Notes: generated by a model from the letters alone, not told the origin. A DNA stretch of 64,000 bases from WHSO01 sp963732875 (GCA_963732875.1 CAVTBD010000002.1:1178001-1242000); one strand, 5' to 3'; shown: positions 50,033 to 57,909, numbered from the stretch's first letter. Numbers and translations are program-made.

Positions 50033-51175
50033 TCAGCTCGCCTTGGCCAGCCGGTCGCGGTTGGTCTGGAAGCCCTCGTGGGAACCCAGCAGCGAGATCG
50101 GGCCGCGCATGTCCTCCTGCCACAGCAGGCAGTCGGTGTTGATGCAGAACGGCATGTCCTGGATGGTGAGCTCGTAGACCGGGCCCTTGTCCGCGGTATG
50201 GGCATGGATCGCCCAGCCCGGCGCCGAGAACATGAAGTCGCCCGACTTCCAGCTGTACTCCTTGCCTTCCACCACCGAGTGGCCCTCGCCGCCGAAGTAG
50301 TAGTTCATGGCGGCAGAGACGTGGCGGTGCGGACGGTCGGAGATGCCGGCCGGACGGTGCGTGATGGTGGCGAAGAAGTTGGTGGTGGTGCCGTTGGCGC
50401 GGCCGGTCACCGGATCGTAGAGCAGGTAGAGGCGACGGCCCTCGTAGTCCTGGCCGAGGCCCTCGGCATACTTGTCGAGCTCTTCCTTGACCCTCTGCCA
50501 CGGCCAGTGCTGGGAGACGATCTTGGCCAGTGGCGGGTTCACAAGCCCCTCGTAGGGCATCAGCCACGCGCCCTCCTTGTTGAGCTGGAATGCGCCGAAC
50601 CTGGAATGATGCCACTCGCCCTCTTCCGCCGCGGTGACCGTGAGGTCGTCGTTGCGGGCGCGGTGCGCGGGCGGGTTCTCGTCCACGTAATGGATGTTGA
50701 GCCGCTCCAGCAGCGCACCGTTGGAGTAGCGCAGGCGCACCTGGATCTCGCTGGTGTCGTTGACGTACTCGTGCACCCACATGCTGGGCGTGGTGACCAG
50801 GTCGTACTGCTTGTAGCCGGTCGTCTTGCCGTTCTGGACGATGGTGCCGCCGCCCTGGATGCAGAAGTTCACCACCGACGAGTTCTGGCGCACCGCCTTG
50901 GTGCGCTCGCCCGGCAGCAGCACGTCGAGGCTTACGTCGACGCCCGGCGCCCAGCTCTGGGCCTTCTCGCCCACCGAACGCGGATGGACGAAGCGCGACC
51001 GGCGCACGCCGTTGTCGGGCTTGGGCAGCGCGGCGAGACGCGCAATCTCGGCGTCGATCGCCTCCTTCGGCATGACCATGGGCTCCCACAGGTCTAGGGA
51101 ATGGTCGCCGTGGGTGTGCGTGCCGGCAAACTGCGAGCCGGAATAGTCAACGAATTTGGGTTCGAGGTTGGACAT
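50033..51175 (-). CDS. bicupin dioxygenase-like protein (gentisate 1,2-dioxygenase-like)
   Basis: A 380-aa protein with two cupin domains. The first has NFCIQGGGTIVQNGKTTGYK and SMWVHEYVNDTSEI. The second has SDRPHRHVSAAMNYYFGGEG and SAPGWAIHAHTADKGP, a better HxH...H metal site. Size and order match gentisate/1-hydroxy-2-naphthoate dioxygenases and related ring-cleaving bicupins. It could open an aromatic ring, but no other gentisate genes (maleylpyruvate isomerase, fumarylpyruvate hydrolase) are nearby. An AT-rich region upstream contains a perfect palindrome and separates it from three TTT binding proteins. Confidence 0.8.
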   Translation of the reverse strand: MSNLEPKFVDYSGSQFAGTHTHGDHSLDLWEPMVMPKEAIDAEIARLAALPKPDNGVRRSRFVHPRSVGEKAQSWAPGVDVSLDVLLPGERTKAVRQNSSVVNFCIQGGGTIVQNGKTTGYKQYDLVTTPSMWVHEYVNDTSEIQVRLRYSNGALLERLNIHYVDENPPAHRARNDDLTVTAAEEGEWHHSRFGAFQLNKEGAWLMPYEGLVNPPLAKIVSQHWPWQRVKEELDKYAEGLGQDYEGRRLYLLYDPVTGRANGTTTNFFATITHRPAGISDRPHRHVSAAMNYYFGGEGHSVVEGKEYSWKSGDFMFSAPGWAIHAHTADKGPVYELTIQDMPFCINTDCLLWQEDMRGPISLLGSHEGFQTNRDRLAKAS

Positions 51176-51221
51176 CTTGGCCTCCGCGCCATGAATGGGT
51201 CCGCTGGGAAATCCAGCGCTG

Positions 51222-51236
51222 ACGAATTTAATTCGT
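51222..51236. promoter_or_regulatory. perfect palindromic operator candidate near the bicupin gene start
   Basis: ACGAATT, T, AATTCGT: a perfect 15-bp palindrome, 47 bases upstream of the bicupin ATG. The size and symmetry fit a MarR- or GntR-type repressor site. No regulator gene is adjacent. Confidence 0.5.
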
Positions 51237-51408
51237 TAGCTTTCTAAGCTTATAGATTAGACTTCTAAGGATTGCAAGCGGGAAAATTGCCGGCGGAGCA
51301 TCTTTTTTCCGGCACGCGCGGGTCCGGCAGGAAATCCGCGGCACCTGGCCGGATTCTCCCCGATTTTTCAGTAATTTAAACTGATTATGGAAAAGTGATT
51401 CGCGATGC

Positions 51409-51436
51409 TTGATCACAAGATCAATATCGCTATCCT
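51409..51436 (+). promoter_or_regulatory. possible sigma-70 promoter for the first tandem TTT gene
   Basis: TTGATC at 51409-51414, a 16-base spacer, and TATCCT at 51431-51436. The -35 box is half of the dyad TTGATC/GATCAA (51409-51424), so it may be under repressor control. The leader to ATG 51498 would be about 55 bases. Confidence 0.35.
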
Positions 51437-51497
51437 TCTGAAAAATCATAAATACCGGAAACGCCCGTTATCTCCGGCAATCAGGGAGTATTCACAA

Positions 51498-52808
51498 ATG
51501 ACAGTATTTAGGACCGTAGGCAGCATTTCTCTCGCGCTTGCCTTCGCGACTGGCATCGGTGCTGGTGCGGCCCAAGCGGATAACCTCTCCGACTTCTACG
51601 GCGGCAAGCGAATTCAGGTGATTGTTGGCTCGGGGCCCGGCGGTGGCTACGACACATATGCCCGCATGATGTCGCGCCACATGGCCCAGTACATCCCGGG
51701 CCATCCCGACTTCCTGGTCAAGAACATGGAAGGGGCGGGCTCAATTATCGCCGCCAACTTCGTCTACAACGTGGCCGCCCAGGACGGCAGCGTGATCGGC
51801 GGACTGCAGCGCAATGCCGCGATCGTCCAGATCATGGGCCAGCATGGGCCGAAGTTCAAAGCCACCAAGTTCAACTGGCTCGGCAGCTTCAACAACGAAG
51901 TCGGCATCATCGCCGTCACCAAGCGTTCCGGGATCACCAAGTTCCAGCAGATATTCAGCAAGCAGGTGGCGTTCGGCTCGACCGGTCCCAACGATACCGA
52001 GTTCTATCCGGCGCTCCTCAACAACACGCTCGGCGCCCAGATCAAGTTGGTCAAGGGCTATCCCTCCACGCCGCCAATCCATCTCGCCATGGAACGCGGC
52101 GAGATCGACGGTGTCAGCCAGTCGTGGGCCTCGTTCACACACCAGTCGCACCTCTATAAGGAGGGCAAGATGGTGCTGCTGGCCCAGGTTTCGCTGAAGC
52201 CCCTGCCCGAGCTCAAGGAAAAGGGCGTGCCGCTGGTCTCGAGCTTCATCGACAAGGACCACCTGCGGGCTGGCTACACCAAGGACGAGGTCGAGACCAT
52301 CTTTCGCCTGCTGCTGGCGACCAAGACCATGGGCCGGCCATTCGCCATGGGTCCGAAGGTCCCGGCCGACCGCCTCAAGGCGATGCGTACCGCCTTCAAC
52401 AAGACCGCCGAGGACAAGGGCTTCCTCGCCGAAGCGGCCAAGATGCGGCGTGACGTGAGCCTGGTGACCGGCGAGGAGATCCAGGACATCGTCGTGAAGA
52501 TGGCTGCGGCGCCCAAGTCCATCCTCGACAAGATCCAGGACGTGACCAAGTTCCACGGCATCACCGAGAAGGTCCACATCGCCCTCGCCCACCACATGGG
52601 CAAGGTGGTCAAGATCGCCAAGGGTGCCCGCAAGGTCACCATCGACTACAAGGGCAAGAAGGTCTCGGCCAAAATCTCGGGCTCGCGCACCAAGGTCATG
52701 GTCAACGGCAAGAAGGCCAAGCGCAAGGCCATCAAGAAGGGCATGACCTGCACCTTCACCTACCCGTCCCCGGGCTCCGAGGCGAAGAAGGTGGACTGCA
52801 AGGGCTGA
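51498..52808 (+). CDS. TTT-type binding protein with extra C-terminal two-cysteine domain (tandem copy 1)
   Basis: A 436-aa protein. Signal peptide: SISLALAFATGIGAGAAQA before DNLSDFYGGK. Binding domain: QVIVGSGPGGGYDTYARMMS, NMEGAGSIIAANFVYNVAAQ, GSTGPNDTEFYPALLNNTLG. Beyond about residue 375, a lysine-rich domain: RKVTIDYKGKKVSAKISGSR, TKVMVNGKKAKRKAIKKGMT, CTFTYPSP and KKVDCKG at the end. ATG 51498 follows GGGAG. First of three tandem paralogues, ending in a strong terminator. Ligand unknown; TTT proteins bind carboxylates. Confidence 0.9.
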   Translation: MTVFRTVGSISLALAFATGIGAGAAQADNLSDFYGGKRIQVIVGSGPGGGYDTYARMMSRHMAQYIPGHPDFLVKNMEGAGSIIAANFVYNVAAQDGSVIGGLQRNAAIVQIMGQHGPKFKATKFNWLGSFNNEVGIIAVTKRSGITKFQQIFSKQVAFGSTGPNDTEFYPALLNNTLGAQIKLVKGYPSTPPIHLAMERGEIDGVSQSWASFTHQSHLYKEGKMVLLAQVSLKPLPELKEKGVPLVSSFIDKDHLRAGYTKDEVETIFRLLLATKTMGRPFAMGPKVPADRLKAMRTAFNKTAEDKGFLAEAAKMRRDVSLVTGEEIQDIVVKMAAAPKSILDKIQDVTKFHGITEKVHIALAHHMGKVVKIAKGARKVTIDYKGKKVSAKISGSRTKVMVNGKKAKRKAIKKGMTCTFTYPSPGSEAKKVDCKG

Positions 52809-52830
52809 ACACGTCCCGATATCCGACTGG

Positions 52831-52860
52831 AGCGCCCCCGGCAACGGGGGCGCTTTTTTA
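52831..52860 (+). terminator. intrinsic terminator after tandem TTT gene 1
   Basis: AGCGCCCCCG (52831-52840), loop GCAA, CGGGGGCGCT (52845-52854), then TTTTTA. A perfect 10-bp stem with a U-tract, 22 bases after the stop. The sequence, including the preceding ATATCCGACTGG, recurs with small changes after tandem gene 2. Confidence 0.95.
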
Positions 52861-52958
52861 TACCCATCTTTCCGACCCTTGCCATTTTTCGGCCCAGAAT
52901 CGCAGCTAGCTTCCGGGAAAACAAAAACCCTCCAACATCTCCAACAGGGAGCGGAATC

Positions 52959-54269
52959 ATGCGATTTCGATATCTGATGGCGGCCGCGCTGACGGCCGCC
53001 GCAGGAAGTCTTGCCGTCACCCCCGCCTTTGCCGACGCCGTCGCGGACTTCTACAAGGGCAAGCGCATCCAGATCATCGTCGGCTCGGGCTCGGGCGGCG
53101 GCTACGACACCTACGCCCGCCTGCTCGCCCGTCACTACGGCCGCTTCATCCCCGGCCACCCCGGCTTCGTCGTCCGCAACATGGACGGCGCCGGCTCGAT
53201 CGTCGCCACCAACTTCGTCGCCAATGTCGCGCCCAAGGACGGCACGGTGATCGCCGGCATGCAGCGCAACGCGACGATGGTCGAGATCATGGGTCAGAAG
53301 GGGCCCAAGTTCAAATCGGCCGAGCTCAACTGGCTCGGCAGCCTCGCCGACGAGGCGGGCGCCTGCGCCATCGCCAAGCGCAGCGGCATCAAGTCGTTCG
53401 AGGACGTGTTCACCCACTCCTTCAACATGGGCGGCACCGGTCCCAACGATACCGAGATCAACCCCGCCCTCATCAACAACGTGCTCGGCGCCAAGTTCCG
53501 GCTGATCAAGGGCTACCCCTCGACGCCGCCGGTCCATCTCGCGATCCAGCGCGGCGAGGTGGACGGCGTGTGCCAGTCCTGGGCCTCGCTCAGCGAGCAG
53601 GGCGGGCCCGGAATCCGCAGCGGCGCGCTGATCCCGATCGTCCAGCTCACCATCAAGCCGGTGCCGGAGCTCACCAAGATGGGCGTCCCGGTGATCTTCG
53701 ACTTCATCAAGCCCGAGCATCTGCAGGGCGGCATGAGCGCCGAGGAGGCCGCCAACTACTTCAAGCTGGTGATGGGCGTGCGCGTCATGGGCCGGCCGTT
53801 CGCGCTGGCCGGCGGCGTGCCCGCCGACCGGGTCAAGGCCCTCAAAGCGGCGTTCATCGCGACCGCGAAGGACGCCAAGTTCAAGGCCGAGGCCGACAAG
53901 ATGCATCGCGACGTGGAGCTGGTCACCGGCGACGAGATCCAGGCGATTGTCGCCGACATGGCCAGGACGCCGAAGGAGCAGCTCGCCAAGCTGGACGACC
54001 TGCTCAAGTTCAAGGGCGTCTCCGAGACCGCCAAGGTCGAGCTGCCGACCCATACCGGCAAGGTCACCAAGACCGGCGAGGGCGGCCGCAGCGTCACCGT
54101 GAACGCGGGCGGCAAGGCGATCAGCACCGGAATTTCGGGTTCGCGCACCAAGGTGACCGTAGACGGCAAGGCGGCCAAGCGCGACGCCATCAAGGAAGGG
54201 ATGACCTGCACCGTCACCCTGCCCTCGCCCGGCGCCAAGGAAGCGATGAAGGTGGATTGCAAGGGCTGA
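52959..54269 (+). CDS. TTT-type binding protein with extra C-terminal two-cysteine domain (tandem copy 2)
   Basis: A 436-aa protein. Signal peptide: LTAAAGSLAVTPAFA before DAVADFYKGK. Binding domain: QIIVGSGSGGGYDTYARLLA, NMDGAGSIVATNFVANVAPK, GGTGPNDTEINPALINNVLG. Extra cysteines lie in the binding domain (ADEAGACAIAKRSGI, GVCQSWASLSEQG). C-terminal domain: RSVTVNAGGKAISTGISGSR, TKVTVDGKAAKRDAIKEGMT, CTVTLPSP and MKVDCKG. AGGGAGCGG precedes the ATG. It has its own promoter space (98 bp after terminator 1) and its own terminator, so each tandem copy may be separately expressed. Confidence 0.9.
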   Translation: MRFRYLMAAALTAAAGSLAVTPAFADAVADFYKGKRIQIIVGSGSGGGYDTYARLLARHYGRFIPGHPGFVVRNMDGAGSIVATNFVANVAPKDGTVIAGMQRNATMVEIMGQKGPKFKSAELNWLGSLADEAGACAIAKRSGIKSFEDVFTHSFNMGGTGPNDTEINPALINNVLGAKFRLIKGYPSTPPVHLAIQRGEVDGVCQSWASLSEQGGPGIRSGALIPIVQLTIKPVPELTKMGVPVIFDFIKPEHLQGGMSAEEAANYFKLVMGVRVMGRPFALAGGVPADRVKALKAAFIATAKDAKFKAEADKMHRDVELVTGDEIQAIVADMARTPKEQLAKLDDLLKFKGVSETAKVELPTHTGKVTKTGEGGRSVTVNAGGKAISTGISGSRTKVTVDGKAAKRDAIKEGMTCTVTLPSPGAKEAMKVDCKG

Positions 54270-54292
54270 GGAAGCCCGGATAGCGGACTGGA

Positions 54293-54320
54293 CGCCCCCG
54301 GCAACGGGGGCGTTTTTTTG
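54293..54320 (+). terminator. intrinsic terminator after tandem TTT gene 2
   Basis: ACGCCCCCG, loop GCAA, CGGGGGCGT, followed by a T7 run. Nearly identical in sequence and position (24 bases after the stop) to the terminator at 52831-52860, showing that the duplicated unit includes the 3' flank. Confidence 0.95.
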
Positions 54321-54414
54321 CGCCTATTTTGGCGGGCGGGGCCGAGCGGAGATGCTATCCTCGGGCGATCAACGAGACCGGGGACAGCCCGGCCCGCAAC
54401 AGGGAGATGAAGCC

Positions 54415-55716
54415 ATGAAGTCCCTCACCGCCGGGCGTCTGCCCGCTGTCCTTGCAACCGCCATCCTGGCGGCTACCGCCGTCACCCCCGCCAGTGCCGA
54501 TTCCGTCGCCGACTTCTACAAGGGCAAGCGGATCGCCGTGGTCGTCGGCTCGGGCGCCGGCGGCGGTTTCGACGCCTACGCCCGCCTGCTCGCGCGCCAC
54601 ATCGGCACCCACCTGCCCGGCCATCCCGACCTGATCGTCCGCAACATGCCGGGCGCCGGCTCGATCCTGTCGGCCAACTACGTCTACAATGTCGCCGCCC
54701 AGGACGGCACCGTGCTCGGCGCCCCCCAGCGCGGCGCGCCGTTCGAGCAGATCCTCGGCAACAAGGGGCCGAAGTTCGACCCGATCAAGTTTCAGTGGAT
54801 CGGCAGCCTCAACAACGAGGCGGGCGTGATCAAGGTCTGGCACACGAATCCGGTCAAGACCCTCGACGACGCGCTCAAGACGCCGGTGATCCTTGGTTCC
54901 TCCGGGCCGAACGATTCCGAGGTCTATCCGGCGCTGATGAACAACACCATCGGCACCAAGTTCCAGATCATCTTCGGCTATCCGTCGTCGACCGCCATCG
55001 ACCTCGCCATCGAGCGCGGCGAGGTCGCCGGCCAGTCCCACTCGTTCTCCTCGGTGGTGCAGCGCTATCCCGACTGGAAGCAGAAGTTCAACATCATCGT
55101 CCAGCTCTCGCTCAAGAAGCACCCGGACCTGCCCGACGTGCCGCTGATCTTCGACTACCTCGACGCCAAGCACGTGGTGCCCGGCGTGACCGTGGACGAA
55201 GCCAAGACCCTGTGGCGGCTGATGCTGACCCAGAAGGTGATGGGCCGCCCCTACACTTACGGCCCCGGGGTCCCGACGGACCGGGTCAAGGCCATGCGCG
55301 CCGCGTTCAAGGCCATGGTCGCCGATCCCAAGTTCCTGGCCGACGCCCGCAAGGCCAAGTACGAGATCACGCCGGTCGACGGCGACGAGATCCAGGAGAT
55401 GATCCGCGACGTCGCCGCGGCGCCGAAGCCGATCATCGCCAAGCTCAAGGACTTCATCCGCTACAAGGGCCAGCGCAAGATGGTGAAGATCGAGCTCGCC
55501 AAGCACACCGGCAAGGTCACCAAGAGCGAAGGCAAGGGCCGCAAGGTGTTCATCGACTACAAGGGCAAGGAAGTGTTCGCGAGCGTGTCCGGGGGGCGCA
55601 CCAAGGTCACCATCGCCGGCAAGAAGGCCGACCGCGGCGACATCAAGGCGGGCATGACCTGCACGTTCACCTATCTCAAGCCCGGCACCGAGGCAAAGGC
55701 GGTGGACTGCAAGTAG
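54415..55716 (+). CDS. TTT-type binding protein with extra C-terminal two-cysteine domain (tandem copy 3)
   Basis: A 433-aa protein. Signal peptide: VLATAILAATAVTPASA before DSVADFYKGK. Binding domain: AVVVGSGAGGGFDAYARLLA, NMPGAGSILSANYVYNVAAQ, GSSGPNDSEVYPALMNNTIG. The C-terminal domain RKVFIDYKGKEVFASVSGGR, TKVTIAGKKADRGDIKAGMT, CTFTYLKPG and AVDCK aligns residue by residue with the other copies. ATG 54415 is preceded by AGGGAG. It ends at a hairpin shared with the convergent cueR gene. Confidence 0.9.
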   Translation: MKSLTAGRLPAVLATAILAATAVTPASADSVADFYKGKRIAVVVGSGAGGGFDAYARLLARHIGTHLPGHPDLIVRNMPGAGSILSANYVYNVAAQDGTVLGAPQRGAPFEQILGNKGPKFDPIKFQWIGSLNNEAGVIKVWHTNPVKTLDDALKTPVILGSSGPNDSEVYPALMNNTIGTKFQIIFGYPSSTAIDLAIERGEVAGQSHSFSSVVQRYPDWKQKFNIIVQLSLKKHPDLPDVPLIFDYLDAKHVVPGVTVDEAKTLWRLMLTQKVMGRPYTYGPGVPTDRVKAMRAAFKAMVADPKFLADARKAKYEITPVDGDEIQEMIRDVAAAPKPIIAKLKDFIRYKGQRKMVKIELAKHTGKVTKSEGKGRKVFIDYKGKEVFASVSGGRTKVTIAGKKADRGDIKAGMTCTFTYLKPGTEAKAVDCK

Positions 55717-55736
55717 CGAATACCGCGTGTAATAGG

Positions 55737-55764
55737 AAACGGGCGCCCGAGGGCGCCCGTTTTC
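55737..55764 (+). terminator. bidirectional terminator between tandem TTT gene 3 and cueR
   Basis: ACGGGCGCCC at 55739-55748 and GGGCGCCCGT at 55751-55760 form a perfect 10-bp stem, followed by TTTTCG on the plus strand and preceded by a short A-run for the minus strand. It lies between two convergent genes. Confidence 0.85.
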
Positions 55765-55786
55765 GTTACGGTCGGCCCGTTTTCGT

Positions 55787-56197
55787 TCAGACGTTCAGCT
55801 CGCGTTCCCCGGACCGCACCAGGTCGTCGAGGATCGGGCAGTCCGGCCGGTCGTCGCCGTGGCACTGGTCGGCGAGGTGCTGGAGCGCGCGGCGCAGCCC
55901 TTTCATCTCTTCGATGCGGCGGTCGATCTCGGCGATGCGCACCAGCGCGATCTTCTTCACGTCGGCCGAATGCCGGTTGCGGTCGTCGTAGAGGTCCATC
56001 AGCTCGCGGCATTCCTCGACGTTGAAGCCTAGCCGGCGCGCCCGGTTGAGGAAGCTCAGCCGGTTCAGCGCCCCCATGCCGTAGTCGCGATAGCCGTTGC
56101 CGGCCCGTGCCGGCCGGGGGAGCAAGCCGATGTCCTCGTAATAGCGGATGGTCTTGGCCGTGAGCCCGGTGCGGCGGGCCGCCTCGCCGATGTTCAT
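55787..56197 (-). CDS. cueR: CueR, MerR-family Cu(I)-responsive regulator
   Basis: A 136-aa MerR protein. The N-terminal HTH is MNIGEAARRTGLTAKTIRYY, then EDIGLLPRP. Residues match E. coli CueR numbering: Ser77 in RHSADVK (monovalent-metal type), Cys112 and Cys120 in QCHGDDRPDCPIL, the Cu(I) ligands. It therefore senses Cu(I)/Ag(I) rather than zinc. A typical MerR promoter with a 19-bp spacer lies upstream, oriented toward cueR itself. No copA or other copper gene is in the window, so its main target must be elsewhere or it is self-regulated. Confidence 0.93.
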   Translation of the reverse strand: MNIGEAARRTGLTAKTIRYYEDIGLLPRPARAGNGYRDYGMGALNRLSFLNRARRLGFNVEECRELMDLYDDRNRHSADVKKIALVRIAEIDRRIEEMKGLRRALQHLADQCHGDDRPDCPILDDLVRSGERELNV

Positions 56198-56231
56198 GGG
56201 ATCGTCCCTTCATGCAGCATTGCCGATGCCC

Positions 56232-56262
56232 AATTTAGACCTTCCTGTGACTAGAAGGTCAA
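56232..56262 (-). promoter_or_regulatory. CueR operator/promoter with 19-bp spacer upstream of cueR
   Basis: On the minus strand: TTGACC (complement of 56257-56262), a 19-base spacer, and TAAATT (complement of 56232-56237). The spacer contains the dyad GACCTTC/GAAGGTC (56238-56244 and 56254-56260), the ACCTTCC-type CueR half-sites. The long spacer and dyad between -35 and -10 are hallmarks of MerR-family activation. Confidence 0.9.
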
Positions 56263-56336
56263 GGCGGGGGCTCCGGGCTGGATATTGCCGGCCGCCTTCG
56301 TTACAACGCCCCGAACGCGACAGTAAGGAGCAGCCC

Positions 56337-57335
56337 ATGGCGGACGAGGCCCCCAAAACCTTCACCTGGATCAGCGAGGCGGAGGTCGTGTCCCTGATCA
56401 ACCTGTCGGGGGTGATCGGCGCGCTCGAGGAAGCGCTGCGCCTCGAATACGCGGGCAAGGCGAAGAACCTGCGCAAGGGCCAGACCGCCTGGGACGTCGG
56501 CAGCCTCAACGTCACCGGCGCCCAGTTCACCGGCGCGGGCTTCTCGGGCGCCAAGGTCTGGACCAATGTCGGCGGCAAGTCGGCGCCGCTTCTTCTGCTG
56601 CACGGCTCCAGCGATGGCCAGCTCAAGGCCGTGATCGAGGCGGTGGCGCTCGGCCAGATGCGCACCGCGGCGCTCGCCTCGGTCGCGACCAAGTACCTCG
56701 CCGCGGAAGGTGTCGACGACCTCGCCCTGGTCGGCACCGGCAAGCAGTCGATCACCCAGATGGCGGCGGTCCACGCCGTGCGCCCGCTCAAGCGCCTGCG
56801 CGTGTTCAGCCCGACGCCTGAGAACCGGGCCAAATTCGCCACGACCGTGCGCGAGAAATACCCGTTCGAGGTGGTGGAAGCCGCCTCGGTCGAGGACTGC
56901 GTCAAGGACGCGCCGATCATCACCACCGTCACCCGCGCCAAGGAGCCGTTCCTGTTCGCCGGCATGATCGCGTCCGGCGCGCACCTCAACGCGGCGGGCG
57001 CCATCATCCCCGCCTTCGCCGAGATCGGCGCCGACGTGGTCGCGCGCGCCGACCGCGTGGTAGTGGACAACCTCGAGGGCTGCCGCGCCAATTCGCGCGA
57101 GCTGCAATCCTTCTACGACGGCCAGGGCGGCAACTGGGACGACGTGGTCGAGCTCAAGGACGTCGTCGGCAAGGGCGCCAAGCGCGCCGCCGGCACCGAC
57201 CTCACCTTGTTCAAGTGGATGGGCGTCGGCCTCGCCGACGTCGCCGCCGGCATCGAGATCCTCAAGCGTGCCAAGACCAAGGGGGCGGGGCGGGCGCTGC
57301 CCCACCCCGGCCGCGCCGCGGTCGACCTGAGCTGA
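56337..57335 (+). CDS. ornithine cyclodeaminase / mu-crystallin family protein
   Basis: A 332-aa protein of the OCD/mu-crystallin fold. Motifs: WISEAEVVSLINLSGVIGAL, RTAALASVATKYLAAEGVDD, LALVGTGKQSITQMAAVHAV (Rossmann NAD site, GTGxQ) and AGAIIPAFAEIGADVVARAD. Members include ornithine cyclodeaminase, alanine dehydrogenase and ketimine reductases; the active-site Asp/Lys set is not clear enough to pick one. ATG 56337 follows AAGGAG. Divergent from cueR but with the metal promoter pointing the other way. Confidence 0.88.
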   Translation: MADEAPKTFTWISEAEVVSLINLSGVIGALEEALRLEYAGKAKNLRKGQTAWDVGSLNVTGAQFTGAGFSGAKVWTNVGGKSAPLLLLHGSSDGQLKAVIEAVALGQMRTAALASVATKYLAAEGVDDLALVGTGKQSITQMAAVHAVRPLKRLRVFSPTPENRAKFATTVREKYPFEVVEAASVEDCVKDAPIITTVTRAKEPFLFAGMIASGAHLNAAGAIIPAFAEIGADVVARADRVVVDNLEGCRANSRELQSFYDGQGGNWDDVVELKDVVGKGAKRAAGTDLTLFKWMGVGLADVAAGIEILKRAKTKGAGRALPHPGRAAVDLS

Positions 57336-57341
57336 TCCCGA

Positions 57342-57359
57342 CGGGCGTTGCCACGCCCG
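57342..57359 (+). other. small hairpin after the ornithine cyclodeaminase homologue
   Basis: CGGGCGT, loop TGCC, ACGCCCG: a perfect 7-bp stem directly after the stop, with no U-run. Possibly a weak terminator before msrA. Confidence 0.35.
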
Positions 57360-57411
57360 CGCCGCCTTCCTACACTCGTACCCGTACCCGGGGAAACCCA
57401 AGGAGGTAGCG

Positions 57412-57909
57412 ATGGAAAAGGCGATGTTCGGTGCGGGCTGCTTCTGGGGCGTGGAATCCGCGTTCCGCCAGATACCCGGCGTGGAGAACGCGACCGTCGG
57501 CTATTCCGGCGGCCATACCGAGAACCCCACCTATCGCGAGGTATGCGGGCACGGCACCGGCCACGCCGAGGTGTGCCTGGTCGAGTTCGACCCCAAGGTG
57601 GTCTCGTTCGAGAAGCTGTGCGAAGTGTTCTTCGCCATCCACGACCCGACCCAACTCAACCGCCAGGGCCCCGACGTGGGCGACCAGTACCGCTCGGCGA
57701 TCTTCTATTTCGACGAGACCCAGAAGGAGACCGCGACCCGCGTGCGCGACCGTCTTGCAGCCGTGCGGAAGTTCCCGCGCCCGATCGTCACCGAGATCGG
57801 CGCGGCCAAGACCTTCTGGCCGGCCGAGGACTACCACCAGCGCTACTTCGAGAAGAACGGCGGCGGCTTCTGCCATTTCGTGCCGGCCGAATTCACCCTC
57901 GGCCACTAG
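57412..57909 (+). CDS. msrA: peptide-methionine (S)-S-oxide reductase MsrA
   Basis: A 165-aa enzyme. The catalytic GCFWG motif is at residues 9-13 (AMFGAGCFWGVESAFRQ, with C10 the nucleophile). The substrate pocket and family residues GYSGGHTENPTYREVCGHGT and TQLNRQGPDVGDQYRSAIFY are intact. Additional cysteines (CLVEF, LCEVFF, GGGFCHF) may act in recycling. It repairs oxidised methionine with thioredoxin. RBS AAGGAGG. The stop codon overlaps the first bases of a palindromic repeat. Confidence 0.95.
   Translation: MEKAMFGAGCFWGVESAFRQIPGVENATVGYSGGHTENPTYREVCGHGTGHAEVCLVEFDPKVVSFEKLCEVFFAIHDPTQLNRQGPDVGDQYRSAIFYFDETQKETATRVRDRLAAVRKFPRPIVTEIGAAKTFWPAEDYHQRYFEKNGGGFCHFVPAEFTLGH

Larger units (their letters stand above)
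51176..51497. other. 322-bp AT-rich divergent regulatory region
   Basis: Noticeably lower in GC than its surroundings. It holds the palindrome at 51222-51236, two TTCTAAG direct repeats near 51242-51268, and TTGATC-ACAA-GATCAA at 51409-51424. A frame runs through the last 93 bases into the next gene, but the encoded residues look non-coding. It likely contains the promoters of the bicupin gene (-) and the first TTT gene (+). Confidence 0.55.

Noticed and set aside
55787..56197. ZntR or SoxR-type MerR regulator
   Set aside because: Position 77 is Ser rather than Cys and the C-terminal Cys pair spacing is that of CueR; no SoxR-type four-Cys cluster is present.
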